A stretch of DNA of 64,000 nucleotides from Treponema parvum (GTDB lineage: Bacteria; Spirochaetota; Spirochaetia; Treponematales; Treponemataceae): NCBI RefSeq assembly GCF_017893965.1, contig NZ_CP054142.1:2542001-2606000 (forward strand), given 5' to 3'. The position numbers were made by a program, and so were the translations under genes. Positions 27,553 to 35,640 of this stretch are shown piece after piece (position 1 is the stretch's first letter; each line of letters starts with the position of its first letter). The notes beneath the pieces were generated by a model that searched no databases, was not told where the DNA came from, and was given only the letters and a program-made list of their open reading frames with translations.

Positions 27553-27837
27553 TCAATGTTTTCCTTTTGGGTTTTTCGGAAACCAACCGCGCTCGACGCG
27601 TTTTTCCTGCTCTTTCAATTCGACTATGCTCCACAGGCACGCCGTGCCGATAAGCGCAAGAACATATGCGGCGATACCGTCCAAAAACAGCGCCGCCGCC
27701 AAAAACGCAATGCCTGCAACAAGAAAAACCGGCCACACTTTAGCAGAAAAATAATATTCGCACTTTACAACGACGGGATGAAAAAGTCCGATAATTGCAA
27801 GAGACGCAACGCCGATAATGATCGCTTCAATATTCAT
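27553..27837 (-). CDS. DUF4491 family membrane protein
   Basis: Starting at the ATG at 27837 (MNIEAIIIG) gives ~94 residues with three hydrophobic helices and the family pattern GLFHPVVVKCEYYFSAKVWP, LIGTACLWSIVELKEQ and a tail RVERGWFPKNP. An upstream in-frame codon would add 19 residues not expected in the family. Function is unknown; it is a small integral membrane protein. Confidence 0.8.
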   Translation of the reverse strand: MNIEAIIIGVASLAIIGLFHPVVVKCEYYFSAKVWPVFLVAGIAFLAAALFLDGIAAYVLALIGTACLWSIVELKEQEKRVERGWFPKNPKGKH

Positions 27838-27923
27838 CCGGTTCCCCATAGAGAGCTGCAAAAAAACGCATCCGCCGCGGGAGCGCAAGTTCAAGCCGTA
27901 TTCAGCGTAACCTCTTGATTTGA

Positions 27924-28118
27924 TTATTTCAAGTGCGTATGCAAAAAAGCTCTGACCTTTTCCATGTTTTTTTCTTCTTCAAATACGGGATCGATTTTTC
28001 CGGTTCGGCTGCGTTTAAAATTCCTGAAAAAATTCCATGCGACTTCCGCTTCGCCCTCCCTCGGACGGTGCGCGTTGTCTTCCATGATTGCAAACTGAGC
28101 AAAAGGGGCTTCATACAC
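27924..28118 (-). pseudogene. C-terminal remnant of an esterase (PHB-depolymerase-like alpha/beta hydrolase)
   Basis: This 64-residue frame has no N-terminal catalytic domain. It contains AWNFFRNFKRSRTGKIDP, which resembles the last helix of secreted esterases of the LpqC/poly(3-hydroxybutyrate) depolymerase type. I see no upstream hydrolase sequence on either strand. It is read as a gene fragment; a real small protein cannot be excluded. Confidence 0.45.
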
Positions 28119-28240
28119 TTTTTTATAATAAATAAAAGTTTTGCATAGCGCTATATCAAAAACGTATAGCGAGCCCTTTTGTATGCGGATTGTTTGAGTT
28201 AGGCAAACTGAAATTTGTCGTAGTCTTTACATAGATAAAA

Positions 28241-28696
28241 TTACAATTTTTCCTTATATCGGGATGGTGGTAAATAATGGAATGATGTTCCCTCATCTCT
28301 CAATGCTTTTGTAGGAATAAGGAATGTATTTTCTTTTATATCCCTCAGAACCCCACAAGAACCTGTTGCAATTATTTTCTTACAACCACAAGCAATCAGC
28401 CTGTCCAAAAGCAGAACGGACGCAGGTGCACCAATATTAGGACGAACAAGACATATTCTTTGCCCTTTATACTCAACCACATATATATTTATAATTCTAC
28501 AGCAATTTTCAAATTCTTCGGCAATTATTGCATTGTTATTCATTGCGAATTCATCTACGCAGTTTCCTAAGAAAGCAAACACGCACTTTTCTGGAAGTTT
28601 CAACTCTTCGCAACCATGATTTGGTTTAATTACCTCTATAGAAAAATTATCATATTCAAGTATAGGAATTTCATTTTTTATTATCATCTTCAGCAT
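28241..28696 (-). pseudogene. Truncated nucleoside phosphorylase (PNP/UDP family, N-terminal half)
   Basis: AAAGGAG precedes the start (ATG at 28696 or 28687). The 151 residues cover the first half of the fold: LPEKCVFAFLGNCVDEFA, VVEYKGQRICLVRPNIGAPA, ACGCKKIIATGSCGVLRDI and FLIPTKALRDEGTSFHYLPP. Intact relatives are ~250 residues and continue after SRYKE with the purine-binding part; here the frame stops almost at once and the following 120 bases show no continuation in any frame. It is probably an inactive remnant. Confidence 0.75.
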
Positions 28697-28789
28697 TCTC
28701 CTTTAAATATTAACTATTCATCAATTCCGTATTTATTAGTCCAAACGAGCAGAAAATAAAAATTTACCAAACCGGAAAATTCAAATTTG

Positions 28790-28962
28790 TCAGCTGATAA
28801 ATTTACTCGCCAACTTATAAACTTGATTTATTTCTTTGCTTTCTAACTTCCAGTTATTGAATTCAGCTTTAATTAACTCCGGAAATTTTTTACTAATATC
28901 CCTTAGAGCATTTCCTACCGACTTCCTAACATATTCACTCGTATCTGCTCTCCTTGTAAAAT
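28790..28962 (-). pseudogene. C-terminal remnant of a DNA-alkylation-repair (AlkD/HEAT-like) gene
   Basis: The minus strand reads TRRADTSEYVRKSVGNALRD and then ISKKFPELIKAEFNNWKLES, ending ...VYKLASKFIS and a TGA at 28790. This is the end of a DNA-alkylation-repair-like HEAT protein, where SVGNALRDISKKFP is a recognisable helix. No start codon or N-terminal portion exists upstream, where the intact acetyltransferase gene lies. Confidence 0.65.
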
Positions 28963-28963
28963 A

Positions 28964-29533
28964 TTAGTCTTCAATATCGTTTTCCAATTGTTTTATCACT
29001 TTTGCGGGAACGCCGGCGGCAATGCAGTTGTCGGGAATGTCTTTTTTTACTACCGCGCCCACCGCGATGATGACATTGTTGCCGATCGTTACGCCCGGTA
29101 AAATCGTGCAGTTGCCGCCGATCCATACGTCGTTTCCTATAGTTACCGGTTTTGAGTTTGCCATTTTTGCACGGCGGCCTTTCGGCGAAAGCGGATGCCC
29201 CGCCGTCGAAATAAGCGTATTCTGCCATACCATACAGTAATCGTCGATATGCACGGGAGCGATGTCGAGAATGGTTACATTGTAATTGGCGATAAAATCT
29301 TCACCGACGCTGATGTTTTTGCCGTTATCGCAATTAAAAGAGGGCTGTATGTAAGCGGCTTTGCCGACCGAGCCGAGCAACTCTTTGAGCGCCGCATATT
29401 GACTTTTATAATCGGCAGGATCGATCGCATTGTATTTTTGACAGCCTTTCAGCGCCCGCTCTTTACGCTGAACCACTTCATCGTCAAAAAAACAATAGTC
29501 GAGTCCCGAGTCCAATTCTTCAAGTTCCGTCAT
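28964..29533 (-). CDS. Sugar O-acetyltransferase (maltose/galactoside acetyltransferase family)
   Basis: This 189-residue protein has an N-terminal helical maltose-acetyltransferase segment (residues ~1-60) and a left-handed beta-helix of hexapeptide repeats (ISVGEDFIANYNVTILDIAP; VTIGNDVWIGGNCTILPGVT; IGNNVIIAVGAVVKKDIPDN). The catalytic His is in STAGHPLSPKGRR. It transfers acetyl from acetyl-CoA to a sugar and is cytoplasmic. The same frame is open upstream of the ATG without a stop for ~35 codons (PIPKLKFPNRFNEWLKTRGK), which may be a remnant or an alternative N-terminus; the family length fits the ATG. Confidence 0.92.
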   Translation of the reverse strand: MTELEELDSGLDYCFFDDEVVQRKERALKGCQKYNAIDPADYKSQYAALKELLGSVGKAAYIQPSFNCDNGKNISVGEDFIANYNVTILDIAPVHIDDYCMVWQNTLISTAGHPLSPKGRRAKMANSKPVTIGNDVWIGGNCTILPGVTIGNNVIIAVGAVVKKDIPDNCIAAGVPAKVIKQLENDIED

Positions 29534-29643
29534 CGTATACTCCCATAAAAGTTTATTGTTTTTTCGCTTGCCCCGTGTTTTCAGCCATTCATTAAACCTG
29601 TTCGGAAACTTCAGTTTCGGAATAGGGTACCTTAAAATGCGAT

Positions 29644-29714
29644 GTTCTAAATCGTGCTATTTGCGCGATTTAGAACTCGTCAATCTGTTCGACAACGGAG
29701 CTATCGAACAGATT
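29644..29714. repeat. Two adjacent perfect hairpins (structured intergenic element)
   Basis: GTTCTAAATCG (29644-29654) pairs with CGATTTAGAAC (29666-29676), and AATCTGTTCGA (29682-29692) pairs with TCGAACAGATT (29704-29714). On the minus strand the second loop reads TAGCTCCGTTG, like the CACTCCGTTAC loop at 30312-30332, and the flank ATCGC matches the flank of the hairpin at 30277. The rest of 29715-29806 shows nothing recognisable. Confidence 0.7.
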
Positions 29715-29806
29715 TGTTATACGCATCAACGAGCGGACGGCCGGCAATATAAGAAAGTTCAGGTTAAGTCAAGTAAGTAAAAAATACTTTGCAAAATAAT
29801 TTGTAA

Positions 29807-30226
29807 TTAAAAAACTTCTATCTCTCCCTTGTATTGATGCGCTTTTTGTATCAACGTGCCCTTTGCACCCATAGTAAAAGCGATATCGCTGCTTCGAATT
29901 GCCAACAATTTGTCCCCGACTTTTATATCCAGCGTTTGCATTAAAGAGTTTGAAAGGCGCACTCCATTATCTTTCAGTGTAAGCCAGCCGTATTTTATCC
30001 CTTTATATGAAATTAATTCGCCCTCTTTTAGTGTCCTATCCGCCAAATTGGGATTTTCTTTTAGGATGTGATTCAGCTTTGAGCGGAAAAGCAGCGGTTC
30101 GCTCATCACACAAAATCCTCCTGTTTGCTTGCTGCCGGAAACGATGTAAATATGCTGTTCTTTTTGCAGCTTATATTCTTCTACCGCTGGTGTCGGAAAA
30201 GTTGTTTTTCCGTTTTCGCGTATCAC
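29807..30226 (-). CDS. Uncharacterised protein, possibly N-terminally decayed
   Basis: The protein is about 139 residues from a GTG at 30226. I do not recognise the family. Visible features are EYKLQKEQHIYIVSGSKQTG, GELISYKGIKYGWLTLKDNG and a conserved-looking end KLLAIRSSDIAFTMGAKG. The frame continues upstream of the GTG with plausible residues (PALEVKPWAV) but meets a stop after ~14 codons without an ATG, and a hairpin element lies there. Either the GTG is real or the 5' end has been cut off by the element. Confidence 0.6.
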   Translation of the reverse strand: MIRENGKTTFPTPAVEEYKLQKEQHIYIVSGSKQTGGFCVMSEPLLFRSKLNHILKENPNLADRTLKEGELISYKGIKYGWLTLKDNGVRLSNSLMQTLDIKVGDKLLAIRSSDIAFTMGAKGTLIQKAHQYKGEIEVF

Positions 30227-30276
30227 GGCCCAAGGTTTAACTTCGAGCGCTGGAATAGCGCGCTCTCGTTAAATGC

Positions 30277-30392
30277 CGAGTTTGCGCAAGCGCAAACATC
30301 GCTTATAATATGCTGTTTCTCACTCCGTTACGAAACAGAAAATTCGGCAACCTTCAAGATTTGATAATCTTTTCGCTTGCCGAATTTTAAAG
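30277..30392 (+). repeat. Three-hairpin intergenic element, copy at 30 kb
   Basis: The order is GTTTGCGC-aa-GCGCAAAC preceded by CGA and followed by ATCGCTTATAATATG; then CTGTTTC-tcactccgttac-GAAACAG; then AAAATTCGGCAA paired with TTGCCGAATTTT around a central GATTTGATAATC. It has the same order and linkers as the copy at 55095 with different stem sequences. Confidence 0.75.
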
Positions 30393-30415
30393 AACCGAAA
30401 ATATATTTTCCACCT

Positions 30416-31066
30416 TTACTCATCTGCGGCATACTTATTTTTCTCCAATGTTTTTTTCGTTATGCGGATTGCACCGTTCGCATGAATGCGGACAACGGTT
30501 TGCGGATCATGTTCCGCAAACCATTCTAATTTTTTTAAATACGGTTCAACCGAATGCGGCAGCCGTTTTCCCATCACCCGAAACATTTCCGGTGCTTCAA
30601 TTCGTACTCGCTCTCCCCTGTCCGTCATCAGTTCATAGAACAAGTCTAATTTATCGCAAAACAGTTCCGTCGCATTCGTTGCAATATTTTCGCAAGCCCA
30701 CACAAACGCCAGCCGTACCGTCTCCGCCGTGTCGGAGCGCATGTTCATCAATGCATCAAAAAAGGGAAGTATCAACCTTTTATCCGCCCTGCCTATCCGC
30801 CCCAGTGCGTTTACCGAGCGCCCTCGCAGTTTCGGATTATCGTCTTTCAAATAGCCGGCAATTTGTTTAATATACGGCTGCATCTGTAACGGATACCGTA
30901 ATCCCATTTCACCGAGAAGCCACAACGCTTTTGCTTTTACGTTCACTGAATACCCGTCGCCGAGTTTTGCCGCGACATCATCAATCGCAGTGCGCCAATT
31001 CGTTTTGTCTTTTGTTATCGCTTTCAGTTCGCTGAGTATTTTTTTGTCCCTTGTTTCGTTTGCCAC
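30416..31066 (-). CDS. HEAT-repeat protein
   Basis: This 216-residue all-helical protein has recurring HEAT-like units: VKAKALWLLGEMGLRYPLQM, KLRGRSVNALGRIGRADKRL, ETVRLAFVWACENIATNATE and VVRIHANGAIRITKKTLEKN. There is no signal peptide. HEAT proteins of this kind are binding scaffolds, some related to DNA-alkylation repair proteins, but no catalytic residues can be assigned here. It is part of the accessory region. Confidence 0.8.
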   Translation of the reverse strand: MANETRDKKILSELKAITKDKTNWRTAIDDVAAKLGDGYSVNVKAKALWLLGEMGLRYPLQMQPYIKQIAGYLKDDNPKLRGRSVNALGRIGRADKRLILPFFDALMNMRSDTAETVRLAFVWACENIATNATELFCDKLDLFYELMTDRGERVRIEAPEMFRVMGKRLPHSVEPYLKKLEWFAEHDPQTVVRIHANGAIRITKKTLEKNKYAADE

Positions 31067-31108
31067 TGTGCGCTACACTCCTTAACGGCTTCATCGATAT
31101 TTTCCACA

Positions 31109-31223
31109 TTATATTATATTTGTCTTTGAATCTTGCGTATTCTTTCCGTCTCCCATATCAAGTGCACAAGCAGCAGCGATACACAGCACGATGAGAATCA
31201 TACTTATAAGTTTTTTTCTTCAT
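31109..31223 (-). pseudogene. Frameshifted small lipoprotein remnant (A7 tract)
   Basis: ATGAAG plus an A7 run at 31221-31211 goes out of frame. With one A fewer it would read MKKKLISMILIVLCIAAACA followed by LDMGDGKNTQDSKTNII and stop, a typical lipoprotein signal peptide with lipobox AAC and a very short mature part. As it stands only an internal ATG at 31201 gives the 30-residue tail. It could be a decayed gene or homopolymer slippage. Confidence 0.45.
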
Positions 31224-31237
31224 CGCTTACATACTTC

Positions 31238-31690
31238 TTACTTTCCGCTGAATACGGGGAAGCGACTGTCGTCGCCGTAATCGACAAAGTTTTTTAACGC
31301 GGAAAACGATGCCATCTTTTCTTTTGTAATTTCGAAGTCGAGTTCGGCGTTGCTTTTCATGTGATCGGCGTTTGCGGTTTTCGGAAGCAAAACGAAACCG
31401 CGCTCAAGCGTATAGCGGATGCACAGCTGCGCGGGCGTTACGCCGTATTTTTGCGCGGCAGTTTTTATTTCCGCCGCGTCTTTGATACAGCCGAGTACTT
31501 CATCTTTTCCGTAGATGCCGTCCGTTATCGGTTTTCGCGTTCCGTCGGGCGGTAGGATTGCGACTTTTATGAGCGGATGCGCGTTGTTTTGCGGTAAAAT
31601 ACGCGCAAGCAAATTCGAGCCGAAATAGTACGTTTCCAGTCCGCCGCTTACATAATCGGGATATAATAATCTGATCGTTTTCATGAGCAT
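31238..31690 (-). pseudogene. Chimeric remnant: arginase-family 5' end fused to aldo/keto-reductase 3' end
   Basis: The first ~72 residues (MKTIRLLYPDYVSGGLETYY, PLIKVAILPPDG, DGIYGKDEVLGCIKDA) resemble the N-terminus of arginase/agmatinase-family proteins. The rest (AAQKYGVTPAQLCIRYTLER, VLLPKTANADHM, a helix around KEKMASFSAL, FVDYGDDSRFP) is the C-terminal third of an aldo/keto reductase. Neither half is complete: the metal-binding region of arginases and the Tyr/Lys/His site of reductases are both missing. A deletion between two neighbouring genes that stayed in frame is the simplest explanation. Whether it is translated is unknown. Confidence 0.7.
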
Positions 31691-31762
31691 CCCTTGTTTA
31701 CCGATACTATAGCATGTTTATGATACCATACAAAGTGTGCCTGACGTATTTGATTGCATTGT

Positions 31763-33103
31763 TTAAATCCGATATTCAACAAGAAACGGCGTCAAATATA
31801 CCGGTTTCTTTTGCAACGCTCCCTTTGTTACCGCATCTTTTTGAGACAATACATACAGAGCGCCGATATTTGCTGAAAACTTTTTTGCAAATTCAATGAT
31901 CGATTCGTGCTTTCCGGTTCCGGATGACTTTACTTCAAAGGCCGTAATTTTACTGCCGTCTGAAATCAAAAAATCAACTTCGTAATAATGGGTGCTTCCG
32001 CTTTTTTCCCATGTGTGATAATACAGTTCACGGCCTGCTCCAGTAATCATTTGAGCAACCGTATTTTCATAGAGATATCCCAAATTGGCAGGCAATTTAT
32101 CCGAAAGCAGCTTTTTATAAAGTTCGTTTTCTACTGCAGGTCTGTCAATAAACATCAAGGTGATAAACAAGCCTGTGTCGGAAAGATAGAGTTTGTAGCT
32201 GTCAAAGTCTTTTGTGTCCGCCAGGCTTACCATCGGATCGGTTGTATTATAACATGGCAGTACGGTTTTCGAATCAATCAGTTCATAAAGAAGCTCTTCA
32301 GACTTCGTATTATTTCTTTTACCGATGGCCGATGTTACTCTATATTTTCTTGCCCCTTTCGCCAACTGTGCCGGTATGGCATGATACATTGCCGATATTC
32401 TTCCTGACGGATCGAGCTTTCTAAAATCATCTTCGTATAACGTAATAATTTGGCGTTTTATCTGATCAATTTCAGTGAAATTCTTGCCGCGAATATATGC
32501 ATCTACTGCCTGCGGCATACCGCCTACTGCCATATACAGTCTGAAATCTCTCATCAATTTTCTATTTGTCGCTTGACCGATTGCGTTTTCTGTTTCATAA
32601 ATTTGCTGTAACAATGCGTAGTCATAGCCTGCAGCTCCGCAAAACTCCTCATAGTCCATCGGGTGAACCTGTATTTTCATTTCTTCCGACGGGATGAGAA
32701 TATCTTTCACATTTTTCTTGATTGAAATCAGCGAGCCCGTTTCCAGATAATGATACCGCCCATCCTTCACGAGATGCTTGATTGCCTGCCGTGCTTTCGG
32801 AAAAAGCTGCACTTCATCAAATATAATCAGGGATTCTTGTTCATACAGTGTTATACCCGTTTCTGCCTGCAATCGTAAAAAAAAGAGAGGGAGGTTTCCT
32901 ATGTCATCAAAGCATTTTATGATGTTATCCGCATTTTTTGAGAAATCGATAAGAATATACGATTTGTATTCATTTTTGGCAAAATTTTCCGCAAGTGTTG
33001 ATTTGCCGACCCGTCGTGCACCTTCGAGCAATACCGCATAACGATCGGCATAATGCTTTTTCCAATCCAGAAGTTTATTATATGCCTTTCTTTTGAAAAT
33101 CAT
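31763..33103 (-). CDS. AAA_14/DUF4143 ATP-binding protein
   Basis: This 446-residue protein has an N-terminal AAA domain with Walker A GARRVGKST (~30) and Walker B SLIIFDEVQLFP (~94), a sensor-like YLETGSLISI, and a C-terminal DUF4143 nuclease-like domain with YENTVAQMITGAGRELYYHT, HYYEVDFLISDGSKITAFEV and KSSGTGKHESI (D-x13-ExK, PD-(D/E)XK-like). These proteins are widespread, often mobile or defence-associated, with unclear roles. Just upstream lie three 17-base direct repeats spaced exactly 33 bases apart. It is monocistronic. Confidence 0.9.
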   Translation of the reverse strand: MIFKRKAYNKLLDWKKHYADRYAVLLEGARRVGKSTLAENFAKNEYKSYILIDFSKNADNIIKCFDDIGNLPLFFLRLQAETGITLYEQESLIIFDEVQLFPKARQAIKHLVKDGRYHYLETGSLISIKKNVKDILIPSEEMKIQVHPMDYEEFCGAAGYDYALLQQIYETENAIGQATNRKLMRDFRLYMAVGGMPQAVDAYIRGKNFTEIDQIKRQIITLYEDDFRKLDPSGRISAMYHAIPAQLAKGARKYRVTSAIGKRNNTKSEELLYELIDSKTVLPCYNTTDPMVSLADTKDFDSYKLYLSDTGLFITLMFIDRPAVENELYKKLLSDKLPANLGYLYENTVAQMITGAGRELYYHTWEKSGSTHYYEVDFLISDGSKITAFEVKSSGTGKHESIIEFAKKFSANIGALYVLSQKDAVTKGALQKKPVYLTPFLVEYRI

Positions 33104-33124
33104 ATATTAGGTATAATATCAAAC

Positions 33125-33207
33125 TTTATGCGTTTCTTCAAGATTTATTTATCGGTTTTTGTGCATTTCTTCAATACTTATTAATTAATATTTGTACGTT
33201 TCTTCAA
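33125..33207 (-). promoter_or_regulatory. Three direct repeats at 33-base spacing upstream of the AAA gene
   Basis: On the minus strand TTGAAGAAAYGYAYAAA occurs three times (forward coordinates 33191-33207, 33158-33174, 33125-33141), each start exactly 33 bases apart, ending 22 bases before the AAA gene. Even spacing of about three helical turns suggests protein-binding sites on one face of the DNA, perhaps for autoregulation. Confidence 0.55.
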
Positions 33208-33330
33208 AATTTTGAAAGTACTACAAGGTAATTCCAATATCCATCCGCGGCTTGAGAATCAGCGCTAAGACAGCCGATATTCCTTGAAATAATCAATATA
33301 CGGATTACAGTGCAGTTTAAATTTGGTAAT

Positions 33331-33500
33331 TATTTTGGGCGCTCCGGTTTACGCCTACTGCGTAAACCGTCGGGCTTTACGGGGTTCCGCTTACGCTCCA
33401 TTCCTTCTCTCGCGCACCGCTCGGTCAGGAACGGTTTTGCCGCCCCTCCAATCCCTAACGCATACATGAAACGACGCATATCCATGTATGTTTGCCCAAC
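33331..33500. repeat. Structured GC-rich element, possibly attC-like
   Basis: A palindromic element stands out from its AT-rich surroundings. GGTTTACGC (33346-33354) pairs with GCGTAAACC (33360-33368), and it continues with CGGGCTTTACGGGG, several short inverted repeats and ATCCCTAACGC, ending near GCCCAAC (33487-33493). TTGGGCG at the left and GCCCAAC at the right could pair as outer arms as in integron recombination sites. No integrase is in the window. Confidence 0.4.
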
Positions 33501-33562
33501 GACAAGTTCTTTCAAGTTTATTCGTAGAAAGCAAAAAACATCTACAATACTACAAACCTTTT

Positions 33563-35479
33563 TTACACCTTCCACTCGATACCTTTTTGGAAGTTTTCCC
33601 ACATGCCGGCATAGAGGCCTTTGCGTTCGAGCAGCTCGGCATGCGTTCCCGTTTCGACAAGCCTGCCCTCATTGATAACGCAGATTGTATCGGCGTTTAC
33701 GACCGAAGAGAGGCGGTGAGCGATCATAATGACGGTTTTGTCTTTGAGCAGTACGTCGAATGTTTTTTTGATTTTGTATTCGTTTTCGGCGTCGGCAAAG
33801 GCGGTCGCTTCGTCAAGTACAATAATCGGTGCGTCCTGCAAAAGCGCGCGGGCAATGGCAAGCCGCTGAGCTTCTCCGCCTGATACGTATGTGCCCTTGG
33901 TGCCGTAGACGGTGTCGATACCGGCAGGCAGTTTTTCGATGATGTCCATGCACTCGGCTTTGCGGAGCGCTTCCGTCACTTCTTCGCGGCTTGCGTCTTT
34001 TTTGCCGTAGCGGATATTTTCGAAAATGCTTTCTTTAAAAAGCTTATTTTCCTGAAACACAAAGCCGACGGTGTGCAAAAGGTCGCTTGTTTTAATGTCG
34101 CGGACGTCGACACCGCCGATACTGATTGAACCCGAATCTATTTCCCAAAAGCGGCCGAGCAAATTGACGAGGGTGGTTTTTCCGCCGCCTGAGGGACCGA
34201 CGAGCGCGGTAAGCGAATGCTCGGGGATGTGCAAGCTGATGCCGTTCACTGCGGGGCGGCCGGCGGCTTGCGGCATTTTATCGCCGTCGGGGTTTGAGTT
34301 CCCCGTGTCCGTTTCCGCAGATCCCGCCGTTTCCGTTTTATAGGAAAACACCACATCCTTAAATTCTATATCGTATTTTTCGGGCAGCACGGATTTTTCC
34401 GGTTCTTCGGTCAGCGACGCCTGCAAAATATCTTCAATACGGTTGAGTGCATCGTTCGACCGCTGATGAAAGGTATTTGAGTACATGATTTTTATCAGCA
34501 TGGTGTAAGTAACCGGTGCAAAGGCAAGGTAAAACACAAAGCTGTAAAAAAAACGCGCATCGAGCGTTGCCGTTCCCGCTATCAAAAGCGCGGCAGGCAG
34601 CAGGAATAAAAAGCCCGCTTTAATGAGCGCGAGAAAAATCGAATACCCGTTTTCCCAAGATATCGAATATTTGTGCACGAACTCTTTGTAATTCATAATC
34701 GAGGTGTAGAAGTTTTTAAAATAGTAGACGGACTGATTAAAGGTTTTAATAACCGAAATACCGCGCACGTATTCGGTGCCGGCATTATTCATCTGTTCGA
34801 GCGCGTCTTCATATTTTTGCATAAAGCCCGAGCTTGAACTGATGCGCATTAAAAGCATTTGCAGCACGAACGCAAGCACGATTGGCAGCAGGGACACCAG
34901 CCCCAGCCGCCAATCGAAAGCGAGCATGAGAACGAGTATCGCAAAGGGAGAAACCGTATTTTGCGCGGTATCGGGCAGGCTATGAGCGATCAGCGTTTCA
35001 AGCTGATTGACGTTTTTTTCAAACACCTTGCGCACTTTACCGCTCACATGCGTGATATGCCAACCTATCGGAAGTTCCGCAAGCGTTTCGGTCATCCGAA
35101 TCGAAAGGTTTTCCTGAATCGTAAACGCGGTCGCGTGCGAAAGCATAAGCGCCGCATAATAGAGCACAAAGCCCGCCGCAGCCGAACCGACGGCCCACAG
35201 TCCGTAGCGTGCAAGGGCGGCGGCGTTTACCGCCTCTTTTGCCGCAACTGAGGAAATCACATCGCGCATTACAAAGAATACCATAATGTACGGCACAAAA
35301 CCGACGAGAGCGCTCAAGCCGGAAAGCACAAGCGACAGCGACAAAAGAGATCTGCTCTTTCCCGCATAGCTTAAAAGCCGCTTGATAGTCTGCTGCTTTG
35401 CAGGATTGCGTTCCGCCGTTTGCTGTGCCGGCTGTTCTTTTGCCGGATTTTCCGCCGGCCGGTTTTGTTTATTATTCAT
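33563..35479 (-). CDS. ABC exporter half-transporter, type B (second)
   Basis: This 638-residue protein has an N-terminal polar extension (NPAKEQPAQQTAERNPAKQQ), a six-helix ABC exporter membrane domain (residues ~50-340) and an ATPase domain with Walker A GPSGGGKTT, signature VSGGEAQRLA, Walker B IIVLDEATAFADAENE and H-loop MIAHRLSS. A linker at ~385-410 (TETAGSAETDTGNSNPDGDK) interrupts the start of the ATPase domain. It resembles type B half-transporter 37543-39279 more than the type A ones. Its original partner may have been lost: a relic of a type A C-terminus lies directly upstream (35534-35581). The substrate is unknown. Confidence 0.93.
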   Translation of the reverse strand: MNNKQNRPAENPAKEQPAQQTAERNPAKQQTIKRLLSYAGKSRSLLSLSLVLSGLSALVGFVPYIMVFFVMRDVISSVAAKEAVNAAALARYGLWAVGSAAAGFVLYYAALMLSHATAFTIQENLSIRMTETLAELPIGWHITHVSGKVRKVFEKNVNQLETLIAHSLPDTAQNTVSPFAILVLMLAFDWRLGLVSLLPIVLAFVLQMLLMRISSSSGFMQKYEDALEQMNNAGTEYVRGISVIKTFNQSVYYFKNFYTSIMNYKEFVHKYSISWENGYSIFLALIKAGFLFLLPAALLIAGTATLDARFFYSFVFYLAFAPVTYTMLIKIMYSNTFHQRSNDALNRIEDILQASLTEEPEKSVLPEKYDIEFKDVVFSYKTETAGSAETDTGNSNPDGDKMPQAAGRPAVNGISLHIPEHSLTALVGPSGGGKTTLVNLLGRFWEIDSGSISIGGVDVRDIKTSDLLHTVGFVFQENKLFKESIFENIRYGKKDASREEVTEALRKAECMDIIEKLPAGIDTVYGTKGTYVSGGEAQRLAIARALLQDAPIIVLDEATAFADAENEYKIKKTFDVLLKDKTVIMIAHRLSSVVNADTICVINEGRLVETGTHAELLERKGLYAGMWENFQKGIEWKV

Positions 35480-35533
35480 AGAGAAATCCCCCTACTTATC
35501 AATTACGCATTACCAATTATTCATTAACAATTA

Positions 35534-35581
35534 TTATGCCGACCACTGCTCGCTTTCCAGCTGCAGCCGATACATACCGGT
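35534..35581 (-). pseudogene. Relic C-terminus of a type A ABC transporter
   Basis: The minus strand reads GMYRLQLESEQWSA then TAA. It matches the last residues of the intact transporter at 39759-41543 (QMYRLQRESEQWSA), including ~20 bases after the stop (ATTGTTAATGAATAATT). No transporter sequence continues upstream of it. It marks a lost or recombined half-transporter in front of the second type B gene. Confidence 0.8.
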
Positions 35582-35640
35582 CCGATGCCATCACCGGAAG
35601 ATGCTCTTGCGGAGCAGACGGTAAAATTTTATCCTTCCTT

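Noticed and set aside
29556-29780. 74-residue plus-strand frame between the acetyltransferase and the hypothetical gene
   Set aside because: It runs through two perfect hairpins and has no recognisable features.
33125-33207. Mini CRISPR array
   Set aside because: The repeat is only 17 bases with several variable positions, spacers are 16 bases and no cas gene is near.
33330-33602. 90-residue minus-strand frame ending ...SRRKPERPK as a protein
   Set aside because: It is the translation of the structured GC-rich element and has no domain or ribosome site.
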